Positions 53,650 to 62,949 of a stretch of 64,000 nucleotides of DNA are shown here, piece by piece. Every line of letters starts with the position of its first letter. Position 1 is the first letter of the stretch. The stretch comes from Paraspadella gotoi (taxonomy: Eukaryota; Chaetognatha), in the NCBI GenBank assembly GCA_051294375.1, contig CM119263.1, positions 7,045,645 to 7,109,644 on the forward strand, written 5' to 3'. The position numbers were made by a program, and so were the translations under genes. A model generated the notes under the pieces. It did not search any database. It was not told the DNA's origin and was given only the letters and a program-made list of their open reading frames with translations.

Positions 53650-53760
53650 AATCCCTAACCGTAATCCCTAACCGTAATCCCAAACACGAATCCCTACACC
53701 CTAATCCCAACCCTTAACCAAATCTCTATTTATATCCCTAACCTAATCCCCTAACCTAAT
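53650..53760. repeat. Degenerate CCCTAA-type telomere-like tract
   Basis: About 110 bp rich in ATCCCTAACC and CCTAACCTAATCC words (for example 53,651-53,679 and 53,734-53,760). The ancestral arthropod telomere repeat TTAGG reads CCTAA on the other strand. Confidence 0.5.
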
Positions 53761-54173
53761 CTTTAAATTTCAAAATTTATTTAATTCTGAATTTAACCTA
53801 AAATGAGGCACATTTTGCAAATATTGCCCAGATACTATTTCATGATTTTGTCTCATGAATAGGAAACGACCTCTGAAAAAAAAAAAACATTCAGAAAAAC
53901 TCTCTTCACCAAGATGTCGATATAAAACTACAGGCGACGTTCAATATATGAGCCGGAGGTTTTTTTTTTCCGATCTCCTGATTTATTGTCCATTTTTCGG
54001 TCGTTGTCAAATATCTGAGAACAAAAATATGACGTAATATTCGATATTTTTCCCACAATTTTTGGCGAAACGTTTCTCCTATCGGAAATTCTCGTAGTGG
54101 CCGTCGGCGTTGTTCTTTTTTTTTAGCTAGAGGTTATTGATTCTACGTCGTTGTCGTTGTCGTTGTCGTTGTC

Positions 54174-54183
54174 NNNNNNNNNN
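54174..54183. other. Assembly gap, 10 N
   Basis: Run of 10 N inside a (GTCGTT)n array. Confidence 0.99.
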
Positions 54184-54251
54184 CGAGTCTCCACTTCGAC
54201 TTTTGGTTTTATTCCCTCCGAAGATTTTGAAGCGGAGGTCAAGGATCGAGG

Positions 54252-54254
<3 letters not shown>

Positions 54255-54343
<89 letters not shown>

Positions 54344-54352
54344 GAGAGAGAG
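54255..54352. repeat. (GA)n microsatellite, about 98 bp
   Basis: GA dinucleotide with one ATAG break. Confidence 0.92.
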
Positions 54353-55026
54353 CGGAGGCAGAGGGAGGAATGAGAGAAAGTTAAAGAATATTGGAGTAAG
54401 AAGAGACATCACACGGCCGTAACCCTTTGTCGTGATTAGGTCTCACGTGTGACGAACGTCAAGGATATTTTCTCATCGATGATACGTAAACTAACGTGCA
54501 AAACTCTATCCTTTCCTACACTGGACATTAGATTTAACTTTATAACAAAAAGAAATAAAATGATATCACAGGAAAAACTAGGAAAGAGTAAAAGCTAATG
54601 TCTTAAAAAAAAGTCTGACCAGATTCCATCGCCGGATTTTCTTTCGCTCCATCGACCGAAACACGTCGAAGACGACGTTACAGTTTTATGGTAAACAGTA
54701 AAACGCGAGCGATGAAGCGATGAACTTCGCGCGAACGGCGGCCACTGTCACGTGACGAGGAAACAAAGGGAACTCGATCGTTTATGTCGACTGGCGAGAG
54801 ACGATCCGACTCGCGGATGTTGGGAGCGAAATGGGAAGAGACCGGTCGGGAAAGATTTTCGGCGCTCGAGCGAAGTGAATCTCGATGCCATAACAAGTCG
54901 ATCACGTGATCAAGAAGCTTTCATCACGTGACCAAGGCTCTTTTATCACGTGACTAATTCGGATCTACTGTCCGTCCCGCCATAATCGAGCGAGACTCGA
55001 CGCGCGCTTTTTTTCGAAGGTCTTCG

Positions 55027-55027
<1 letters not shown>

Positions 55028-55062
<35 letters not shown>
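55028..55062. repeat. (GCC)n trinucleotide array
   Basis: About 11 GCC/CGC units. Confidence 0.93.
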
Positions 55063-55064
<2 letters not shown>

Positions 55065-55083
55065 GGAAAAGGACTAAAATCCG

Positions 55084-55094
55084 TAGGTGGCGCT
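55084..55094 (+). promoter_or_regulatory. CTCF-like core site
   Basis: TAGGTGGCGCT matches the AGRKGGCRSY core that CTCF binds in flies and vertebrates at every core position; the 5' part of the long motif matches only partly. Confidence 0.4.
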
Positions 55095-55100
55095 CGTGGG

Positions 55101-57310
55101 GCCGGGTAAGGGAAAGGGTTAGTGAACGAGCGACTCGCGTGGGCGTGGAGAATGGGCGTGGCGATTCAGGAGGTGTGATGGAGAAGCGTGGGGCCGAGGC
55201 GTGGATAAAGGGCGTGGCTGAGCTCGTCAAAAAAAATTTAAAACTTTTAGTGGGTTTGTTATGGTTAAGATGGGAAAGTGCAGGCAGGGTGAATAGAAAT
55301 CCCGAGATGCAGTCGTGGGTAACTTCGATAAAAATTTGGAATTTAAATATGAAAATTTTCAAAATTACATGTTTCACTATTTTCTATTTTTATAATTTAT
55401 AATATTAATGTTCAAGGCTTTACTATTTAATCTATATTATTTAATTATATATATATATATTTTTTAAATTTTTACCTATTATTATATCTCATAATTCATT
55501 ATTGATAGGGGAAGGTCAGGGTTGTCCTCTGGAAATAGAGGGAGCATCTATACAACACAAGGTTAGAGAACAATCTGTCCTAGTTTTATAAGAGATATCA
55601 TACATCATTCCTATTATAAAGTCATTCATGAGAATTCATAATATCTTAGTGGCTGCACAGAAAAGGGTGCGATTGGATAATATGATTTTTTTTACCAAAA
55701 GGTAACATTTAAGCCCAACATTGATTAAAAGAATCATGCATGATAAAGAGGAGTGTAGAGGTAGACAGTAGACAGGGGAACGGGCTCTTCGGATGCCCGG
55801 GAAAAACTCACGGGGCTAAAAAAATTCATATGAAAAAAAATATAAGAGGAACAATAACTTTTAATCTTATTAAATAGCAGTAAGAAATCTTAAAATACAA
55901 AATTTATAAGATTCTTGTGTTGATAAGATTGAGTTAATTGTAAAGTTAATTGAAAAGTTACTGAAGGGACTAGCCACTGGAAAGTTATATAAACTCTATT
56001 AAGACTTGTTAGGTGCAGTCATGGGTAACAAGGTAAAGCGCCTTCTTGATGTTACGTCGATGAGGGATGCAGTCATGAGTGACTGAAACTGCCGGGACGT
56101 GATTGCCCCTCAGAGGTGCAGTCACGGGCGCTGGAATGATGTTTGTCGATGGGCGGGAAATCCCAACGATTCTAAGGACGATGCAGCGATTAAGGCGGAC
56201 ATTAACGACGCCCGGATTTAAGAAGGAGAATCGGGAATGTGAGAGAAGGAAACGAGGGTGGAGATCCGGATGTGAGAGGAGGAAAATGAGGACGAGACCC
56301 GGATGTGATAGCTGAGAGGGGTAGACGGGACGGGATGAGACACGGATATCGTCTTAAAACGGTTCTTTGAGATCTAATTTAATTCCTGGGAACAAATTTA
56401 AAGAAATTTAGCCATTTAATACGCTTTTGCAGCTCCGAATACCGACCCAACAAGGCACAACCCACTTCGATTAACTTTAAGTTCTCGCTCTCCCTTCCCA
56501 TTTTACATCCGCTTCTACAACCGCTTCTACTGCACCGCTTTGACCGCACCTCCTGCCAATAATATCAGCAATATCGCTTCGTTTTTTTCTTTTCCTTTAA
56601 TCCTTCAGACGACTTCCACTTGCGCTCCTGCCTTTTACCTCCGTTGCGAACGTATCGTTTATCGCTTCAGCTCCTTTTTCCGCTCCTTCCTCATTCCCCA
56701 TCGCTTCCGCTTCCGCTTCCGCTTCTTCCGTCCCTCGTTTCCTTCCAACTAGACGCGACGTCAAAACCGCGGGGATTAATTTCTCCGCTTAAGCCCGTTT
56801 AAATACCAGCGCCGACGACGTGACCGGGTTTTCGTCGGATCGACCGAGCGACCGACCGACCGACCGTGCGCTCGGCAGCCCGACAGCCCGACCGCCACGG
56901 GCACAGTTACTCCCGCGGCCTGTAACAACCGACTTCCATGAATTTTTTATCGGGAGATTTTACGATAAAAAAAAATTGGGACTCGGGTATACATCCTTGC
57001 CAAGGCTTGTGGTTTTTTGTAATTTTTTTAAAATTTTTATTCAAAGCGAAGCGAATTTTTGAAGTGCAGTCGTTGAAACGAAATTTTAACCACTTGGGGG
57101 GGGGGGAATACGATTAAATTCTATGTCTTTAAATGCGTTCTTACCTTTTATTTACTTAAACAAAATACATTATTTTAGTCGAACGTTGCATGAAAGTTAC
57201 TTAACAAAACCTTTCTTTCTGAATAATACGAAATACTTGAGTTTTTGAGGATATTATTCTGGCCATATTGGGCTATTGAATCAGTTTAATGACCAATAAC
57301 TCCTGAGACG
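55101..57310. other. Intergenic sequence with spaced short repeats, no gene supported
   Basis: Contains the spaced TGCAGTCRYGGGTAAC words (see the separate entry), an (AT)n run near 55,446-55,461, a purine-rich repeat with CGGATGTGA words (56,240-56,310), CGCTTCTAC/CGCTTCCG triplet-like words (56,510-56,745) and a GACCGACCG run (56,841-56,865). Confidence 0.4.
55308..56132. repeat. Spaced 16-bp word TGCAGTC(R)(Y)GGGTAAC, four occurrences
   Basis: TGCAGTCGTGGGTAAC at 55,308, TGCAGTCATGGGTAAC at 56,014, TGCAGTCATGAGTGAC at 56,068 and TGCAGTCACGGGCGCT at 56,117. The last three are 54 and 49 bp apart. Confidence 0.5.
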
Positions 57311-57359
57311 GTGGAGTTTCCTGTCTCTCTAACTGTTTCTCGATGCCTCTCTCTCTCTC

Positions 57360-57384
57360 NNNNNNNNNNNNNNNNNNNNNNNNN
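57360..57384. other. Assembly gap, 25 N
   Basis: Run of 25 N inside a CT tract, so the true CT length is unknown. Confidence 0.99.
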
Positions 57385-57940
57385 CTCTCTCTCTTCCTCT
57401 CTCCCTCTCTCTCTCCTCTCTTCTCTCTCTCTCTCTCTTTTTAAATCTTTTTTTGGTCACCTATTATTTCGATTCGACCCCTCTCAACTTTTTCTTCTCT
57501 CTATCTCCTTACCCTACTTCCTCATCTCATCCTTTTTTCTCCTCCTCTTCCTCTCTCGCTCACTCTCTTCCTTTCCTCTTCTCTTCCTCTCCTTCTTCCT
57601 CCATCCCTTATCTGCTTCTTTCGCTTTATGCTTTCCAATTCTCCCCCCCACCCCCATCTCTTTTCGTTGGCGTACATTCTTCGGCGGCGAAGTTATTAAT
57701 CATGTTTTTTCCTTTTTTTTTTTCGTTCAGTCTTGCCTACTTTTTTTTATCTTTCGTTATCTCCTCTCCTCTGTATCTTCCTGTCTCCTCTCTCTTCTTC
57801 TCTCAGGCTCTCCTCTCTCTCCTTACTTCTCTTTCTTCCTTCTCTCGTCTTGCTCTCTCTCTCCTCTGCTCTCTCCTCTCTCTTCTCTTTCACATTGTTA
57901 TGTCCACGACGAGAGAGTCTCCAAAAACACTCCTCAATCA
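57385..57940. repeat. Long pyrimidine-rich tract
   Basis: About 550 bp of mixed CT on the plus strand. It creates Ser/Leu/Phe-rich open frames of up to about 260 codons that are not supported as genes. Confidence 0.8.
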
Positions 57941-57992
57941 TCTTTTGTCACCATTTCCCCGCACCTTTTCTTTCCAAATCGTGTACGTAAAC

Positions 57993-58072
57993 ATGGTAAC
58001 TGGAGGAACGTCGTCGACAAGACCGACGGTTGCCTCGGCGGATACCGGTCACGCCACACACACCGCTCGCGG
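57993..58072 (+). CDS. Possible first coding exon, unidentified
   Basis: The ATG in context AAACATGG opens 26 codons plus two bases ending at a GTAAGG donor (58,073). The peptide begins MVTGGTSSTRPTVASADTG. It follows a pyrimidine-rich stretch and is CpG-richer than its surroundings. No motif and no downstream exon identified, so this rests only on start context and donor. Confidence 0.2.
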
Positions 58073-58087
58073 GTAAGGTCACCCAGA

Positions 58088-58544
58088 CCGTAATTGACGA
58101 GTGATAATTGGGTGGAGGAGAAAGGGAGCAGAAAGGGAAGAGAAGAGGGACGAGGGAAAAAAGGGGCAAAAGAGTGGGAGAAAGAAAACGAATTAATAAA
58201 GGGGAAGCGAGGAGGAGTGAGAGGAGGAGGAGGAAGGGGAAGAAATAGCAGATGAGAAAAAAACGAGGCTTTTAATGGTAATGTTCTCTTGTATTAAGCG
58301 TAGAAAGGAGGAGGATTTTTAAAGAGGAGAGAGAGAGGGAGAGAGAGAGAGAGAGAAGAGAGGAGGAGGAGAGAGAGAGAGAGAGAGAGAGAGAAGTCAC
58401 CGCCGTATGACGAGTGATAATTGGGTGGAGGAGGAAGAGGAGCAGGAAGGGGAGGAAGAGGACGAGGGAAAAAAGGAAAAGAGTGGGAGAAGAAACGAAT
58501 TAAAAGGGAGGAAGAGGAGGAGGAGAAGGAGGAAGAGGAGGGGA
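58088..58544 (+). repeat. Direct duplication of about 150 bp ending at a gap
   Basis: 58,096-58,250 and 58,405-58,544 share GACGAGTGATAATTGGGTGG, GACGAGGGAAAAAAGG and AACGAATTAA in the same order. The second copy stops at the 348-N gap. Between them is interrupted GA. Confidence 0.85.
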
Positions 58545-58892
58545 NNNNNNNNNNNNNNNNNNNNNNNNNNNNNNNNNNNNNNNNNNNNNNNNNNNNNNNN
58601 NNNNNNNNNNNNNNNNNNNNNNNNNNNNNNNNNNNNNNNNNNNNNNNNNNNNNNNNNNNNNNNNNNNNNNNNNNNNNNNNNNNNNNNNNNNNNNNNNNNN
58701 NNNNNNNNNNNNNNNNNNNNNNNNNNNNNNNNNNNNNNNNNNNNNNNNNNNNNNNNNNNNNNNNNNNNNNNNNNNNNNNNNNNNNNNNNNNNNNNNNNNN
58801 NNNNNNNNNNNNNNNNNNNNNNNNNNNNNNNNNNNNNNNNNNNNNNNNNNNNNNNNNNNNNNNNNNNNNNNNNNNNNNNNNNNNNNNNNNNN
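58545..58892. other. Assembly gap, 348 N
   Basis: Run of 348 N, probably an estimated-size gap, unlike the fixed 10-N and 25-N gaps. Confidence 0.99.
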
Positions 58893-59500
58893 AAAAAAAA
58901 TACTGTTTAAAAAAAAAAGCAGTCAAGTCTCCCTCCATTTAAAACTTGGAAAAAATTTTAGATTAAAATAGAAGATAAAAAAAGGAAGACAAAAAAAGGG
59001 AAAAAAAAGGGGGGGGGGAAATGAAAAAAAAATTGAAAAAAAAGGGAAAAAAAAAGGAAAAAAATGTAAAAGTGAGGAAAGCGATGGTGAGTTTCATCTT
59101 CATCCAACGATTCCTTTCCCATTTCTCTCTTTTTCGTCCGCGAGGTCGAAATCGTCCAACCGCGATGGTCAAATTGGTCTTCTCCAAATGTTGGGGGCGA
59201 TGACCTCTTCGTCGTCGTCGTCGTCGTCGTTGTTCGCCCTCTCGGAGGCGTCTGACCGCGACCTCTGGAACGATTCCAATTTTGCCCTTTTGATACCTTT
59301 GCTTTTCTTGGCGTCGATAATGAATGTATTAACGGGGAATTAATGTTTCTGGCCGTTTGTTTTTTTTTTCTCTTTATTTATTCTTTATAATATTCCATGT
59401 TTAGTTTCGTTTTCGCATGTTTAGTAATTTTCGGGAAGACGTCCTTACAGGAAACGAGTTCCAAGCGACTTTAACAACAACAACAATAACATCTTGGCCA
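58893..59500. other. A-rich then CpG-richer sequence, no gene supported
   Basis: On the minus strand an open frame from about 59,345 to 59,178 reads SFQRSRSDASERANN, then an Asp run encoded by the (GTC)n array at 59,209-59,230, then EEVIAPNIWRRPI and a stop. It has no splice or start support and may be chance. Confidence 0.35.
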
Positions 59501-59750
59501 AAATTGACGGGAGATTGTCGCTGATGACGTCAGAAAAGATTGGAAGTCTTATCCGGCGATCGATTGGTCGAAAGATTGGCTGATCCAATGGCCGGTGACT
59601 GGTCAGTGACTGGCCGGTGACTGGTCGGTGACTGGTCGGTGACTGGCCGGTGACTGGCTGGTGACTCGCCGGGAGATCATCCAGCAGATTGACACGAGAG
59701 AGTTACGCCCGTCCAATCAATCGGTTGACCTATATACTTTTCAGCGCTTT
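59500..59750 (+). promoter_or_regulatory. Putative promoter: CRE, CCAAT boxes, 11-bp array, TATA
   Basis: A perfect CRE TGACGTCA lies at 59,525-59,532. ATTGG/CCAAT boxes are at 59,539, 59,563, 59,575, 59,585 and near 59,712. The 11-bp array occupies 59,592-59,668. TATATA is at 59,731-59,736 with a pyrimidine-TCAG initiator-like word at 59,739-59,743. The order fits a plus-strand promoter. No downstream coding exon is recognised. Confidence 0.4.
59592..59668. repeat. 11-bp tandem array, seven exact-length units
   Basis: Seven consecutive 11-bp units of form YYRGTGACTGG with no length variation. Confidence 0.93.
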
Positions 59751-60169
59751 CGAATATCCGTTATCGATTCCTTCGAACCTTATTCATACTTTAAATGCTG
59801 TAAAGACAGTAAATTCTTCACCCGATACGAATTCGTAGAAACGAACTCCGGGGTTTTCACGTCGTGAAAACAAAGCCTCACATTTGCTTCTTGCAGAAAA
59901 GTGATGATACGAAAATTAAAATTAAACAAAATCATTTTAAATTAAATGAATGAAGATGATATGGCAATCATTTAGTACAAGTCGAAGCTCGGCGATACGT
60001 ATCATGTGAAAAAACAATCTATATGGCACCCGTTTTCTGCGAAACAGATTCATAGATTTACGCACGATTTGATTCATATTCTTGGCGAGTGAACTTCGCC
60101 CCGGGGGACGGGTTTATCACAAACGTTGGCGCCTGCAATGGCATCAAGGGGAGATGGTGATTTTAATCT
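59751..60169. other. No gene seen
   Basis: AT-rich sequence downstream of the putative promoter; the short open frames lack splice or start support. Confidence 0.45.
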
Positions 60170-60184
60170 CTTTCTTTCTTTTTT

Positions 60185-60220
<36 letters not shown>

Positions 60221-60563
60221 CTGCTCGTTCTCCTCTCTCTCCTCTCTCTGTCTTTCTCTCTCTGCTCTTCTTTCTCTCATCTCCTCTCTCTCTCTCTTCT
60301 CCTCTCTCATCTCTCTCTCTCTCCTCTCTCTCTCTCTCCTCTCTCTTCTTCTCTTGCTCTCTCTTTTTTTTTCTATGCGTTTTTTTGTGAATTTCATGTA
60401 TTTTAAATTTCTTTGTTTATCTTTCATTTTTTCCTTTTAATGCGTGCTCTCAATGTTTGGAAAATACAGGTAAGAATCGATTTACTTTCGTTCGTTCTCT
60501 CTCTGTCTTCTCCTCTCTCTCCTCTCTCTCTCTCTCATCCTCTTCTCCTCTCCTCTCCCCTCC

Positions 60564-60596
<33 letters not shown>

Positions 60597-61187
60597 TCCT
60601 CGACCAAATGAACTTTTCGCTCGGCCCATCACAGAGTCAGAGTCTTATTATGGAAATAAACATTCGGCCTTCCCCCCCTTCTCTTTCCCTCTCTCCGCTT
60701 CGCTTCACGAGTTGAGTATGTTCTATTTCTCCTTCTGTTTTGTCCGTGAAAAATTTTCTCAGAGAGTAAAACCTAATGAAAAAACTTAAAAAGTGCAAAC
60801 TGATGATTGAGAATGTTTGTGAAAAAATTATTATGAGACTCAATTGAACTTAGGGAAACTAAAAAAACGGCAAAAACTCGGTTCTAAAAAATAAACATGG
60901 AATTTTATAAAACTTCCTGAGGTGAGAAATAAAAGGTTAAAAAATATACGCAGGAATTTAAAAAACAGTATAAAATTGGTACAACCAATATAAGTGATAT
61001 ACGTGATTAAGTACGTTTGTAAAGTATGGCAAATTAAAACAAAAATACTACTGACTTAAAATTGGGCGGCGCGAGATGTTATAGGGAAGAAATTTTGGCT
61101 GTGATTTCCTCCTCTTTATCGGGCGCCGTCCATTCGGAGGCGGGACGTGGAAAAAGGGGGAAAAAGTTTTTTTTATTACTATAGCCT
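60170..61187 (+). repeat. Foldback E, arm 1
   Basis: Reverse complement of about 61,420-62,410. Anchors: GTTTGGAAAATACAGGTAAG near 60,455 with CTTACCTGTATTTTCCAAAC near 62,150, and GTGATTTCCTCCTCTTTATC near 61,100 with GATAAAGAGGAGGAAATCAC near 61,494. It contains interrupted CT at 60,190-60,370 and stops at a 25-N gap. Confidence 0.9.
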
Positions 61188-61212
61188 NNNNNNNNNNNNN
61201 NNNNNNNNNNNN
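61188..61212. other. Assembly gap, 25 N
   Basis: Run of 25 N at the inner end of foldback E arm 1. Confidence 0.99.
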
Positions 61213-61419
61213 AACGAGTCTTCCGGCTTATTTATGTCGATTTTCCTTCCGTCGTATCGCCTCGGTTCCATCCTCATTCGAAGTTCCATAACCGAAGCAG
61301 TTCAGTTTCACCTGCGACGCGCAGCCTGGCAGAAGAGAGAGCAGAGAGCAGGCGAAGAGAGCTGAGACGAGAGAGTAGAGAGAGAGAAGAACAGACGAGA
61401 GAGACAAGAGAAGCAGAAG
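61213..61419. other. Centre of foldback E
   Basis: About 200 bp of unpaired sequence, GA-rich in its second half. No gene is seen. Confidence 0.6.
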
Positions 61420-62048
61420 AAAAGCCATTATAGTAATAAAAAAAACTTGTTCCCCCTTCTTTCCCACGTCCCGCCTCCGAATAGCGACCGCCCGATAAAG
61501 AGGAGGAAATCACAGCCAAAATTTCTTCCCTATAACATCTCGCGCCCAAATTTTAAGATAGTATTTTTTGTTTTAATTTGCACTACTTTACAAACGTACT
61601 TAATCACGTATATCACTTATATTGGTTGTACCAATTTTATACTGTTTTTAAATTCCTGCGTATATTTTTTAACCTTTTATTCTCACCTCAGGAAGTTTTA
61701 TATAAAATTCCATGTTTATTTTTAGAACTCCCGAGTTTTTGCCGTTTTTTTAGTTTCCCTAAGCTTCAATTGAGTTCTCATATAATAATTTTTCACAAAC
61801 ATTACTCAATCATCAGTTTGCACTTTTTAAGTTTTTTCATTAGGTTTTTACTCTCTGAGAAATTTTTCACGGACAAAACAGAAGGAAAGAAAATGACTCC
61901 AACTCGTGAAGCGAAGCGGAGAGAGGGAAAGAGAAGGGGGGGAAGAGCCGAATCGTATTTCCATAATAAGATCTCTGACTCTGTGATGGGCCGAGCGAAA
62001 AGTTCATTTGGTCGAAGAGAGAGAGAGAGAGAGAGAGACGAATGAGAG

Positions 62049-62079
<31 letters not shown>

Positions 62080-62296
62080 GAGATGAGAGGAGGAGAGGAG
62101 AGAGAGAGAGAGATAGAGAGAAACGAACGAAAGTAAGATCTTACTTTCTTACCTGTATTTTCCAAACATTTGACGAGCACGCATTAAAGGAAAAAATGAA
62201 AGATAAACAAAGAAATTTAAAATATCATGAAATGACAAAAAAACGCATAGAAAAAAAAAGAAGACAGAAAGAGAGAGAGGAAAGAGAGAAGGACAG

Positions 62297-62327
<31 letters not shown>

Positions 62328-62371
62328 TAGAGGCGAGATGAGAGAGAGAGAGAGAGAGAAGACAGAAGAGA

Positions 62372-62405
<34 letters not shown>

Positions 62406-62410
62406 AAAAA
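61420..62410 (-). repeat. Foldback E, arm 2
   Basis: Inverted partner of 60,170-61,187 with indels, for example one G lost in GGGCGGCGCG against CGCGCCC. Confidence 0.9.
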
Positions 62411-62949
62411 TACAGAAGTCTCGAAAATGAAGGGGGTTCGCCTCGCCGGAGAAGAGTTTACAGATAGTCGAGATGAGAGTCGGGTTAAATAGAATAAATA
62501 TCTAAAAAAAAAAATTAGGAAAATTAAAAATTAATCAAGAATAAGAACGACGACGTTTCTTTCGAGTCGATTACTACATTTTATAATTACTTATTATTTA
62601 AACTTTTTAAATTTTTTTATACTTGATTTTTTCCCCGCCTCTGTTGCAGTTGCTAGCCGAAAAACCGCCACTTTTGTCGGTCTCCTTCGTCGGCCCGCTC
62701 GTTCCCTCCACTCTTTTCAATTCGCAATCAGTTTCCGCCTCTTTGGCCAACAAATGAACAAACAAACCAGAGAAACAAAACGAAAGAAGAAAAAAAAGGG
62801 AGAACGGGATGAAACGAAAAGTTGTTTTGGTTCGTCGTGGTTGTTGTCGTTGTCGTTACTGTATCGGCGGAAGCCTAGGCGGCGTCCGTTGGAGGGCGTC
62901 GCGGGGCGTTGAAGCCAATCAAGGGCCAAGGAGCGGGAAATCAATAACC
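62411..62949. other. No gene seen
   Basis: AT-rich, then CpG-richer from about 62,640, with GTT/GTC triplets near 62,835-62,860. No exon is supported. Confidence 0.45.

Larger units (their letters stand above)
54650..55100. promoter_or_regulatory. CpG-rich, E-box-rich putative control region
   Basis: CACGTG occurs at 54,749-54,754, 54,903-54,908, 54,925-54,930 and 54,947-54,952, the last three exactly 22 bp apart. A (GCC)n run lies at 55,028-55,062 and TAGGTGGCGCT at 55,084-55,094. CpG is frequent compared with the flanks. No transcript start or gene can be assigned, so orientation is unknown. Confidence 0.45.

Noticed and set aside
57311-58093. A 260-codon plus-strand open frame, the longest in the window
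   Set aside because: It is composed almost wholly of Ser, Leu and Phe from a pyrimidine-rich tract and runs through a 25-N gap. Two other frames of the same tract are also open. Only its last 80 bases have exon-like features.
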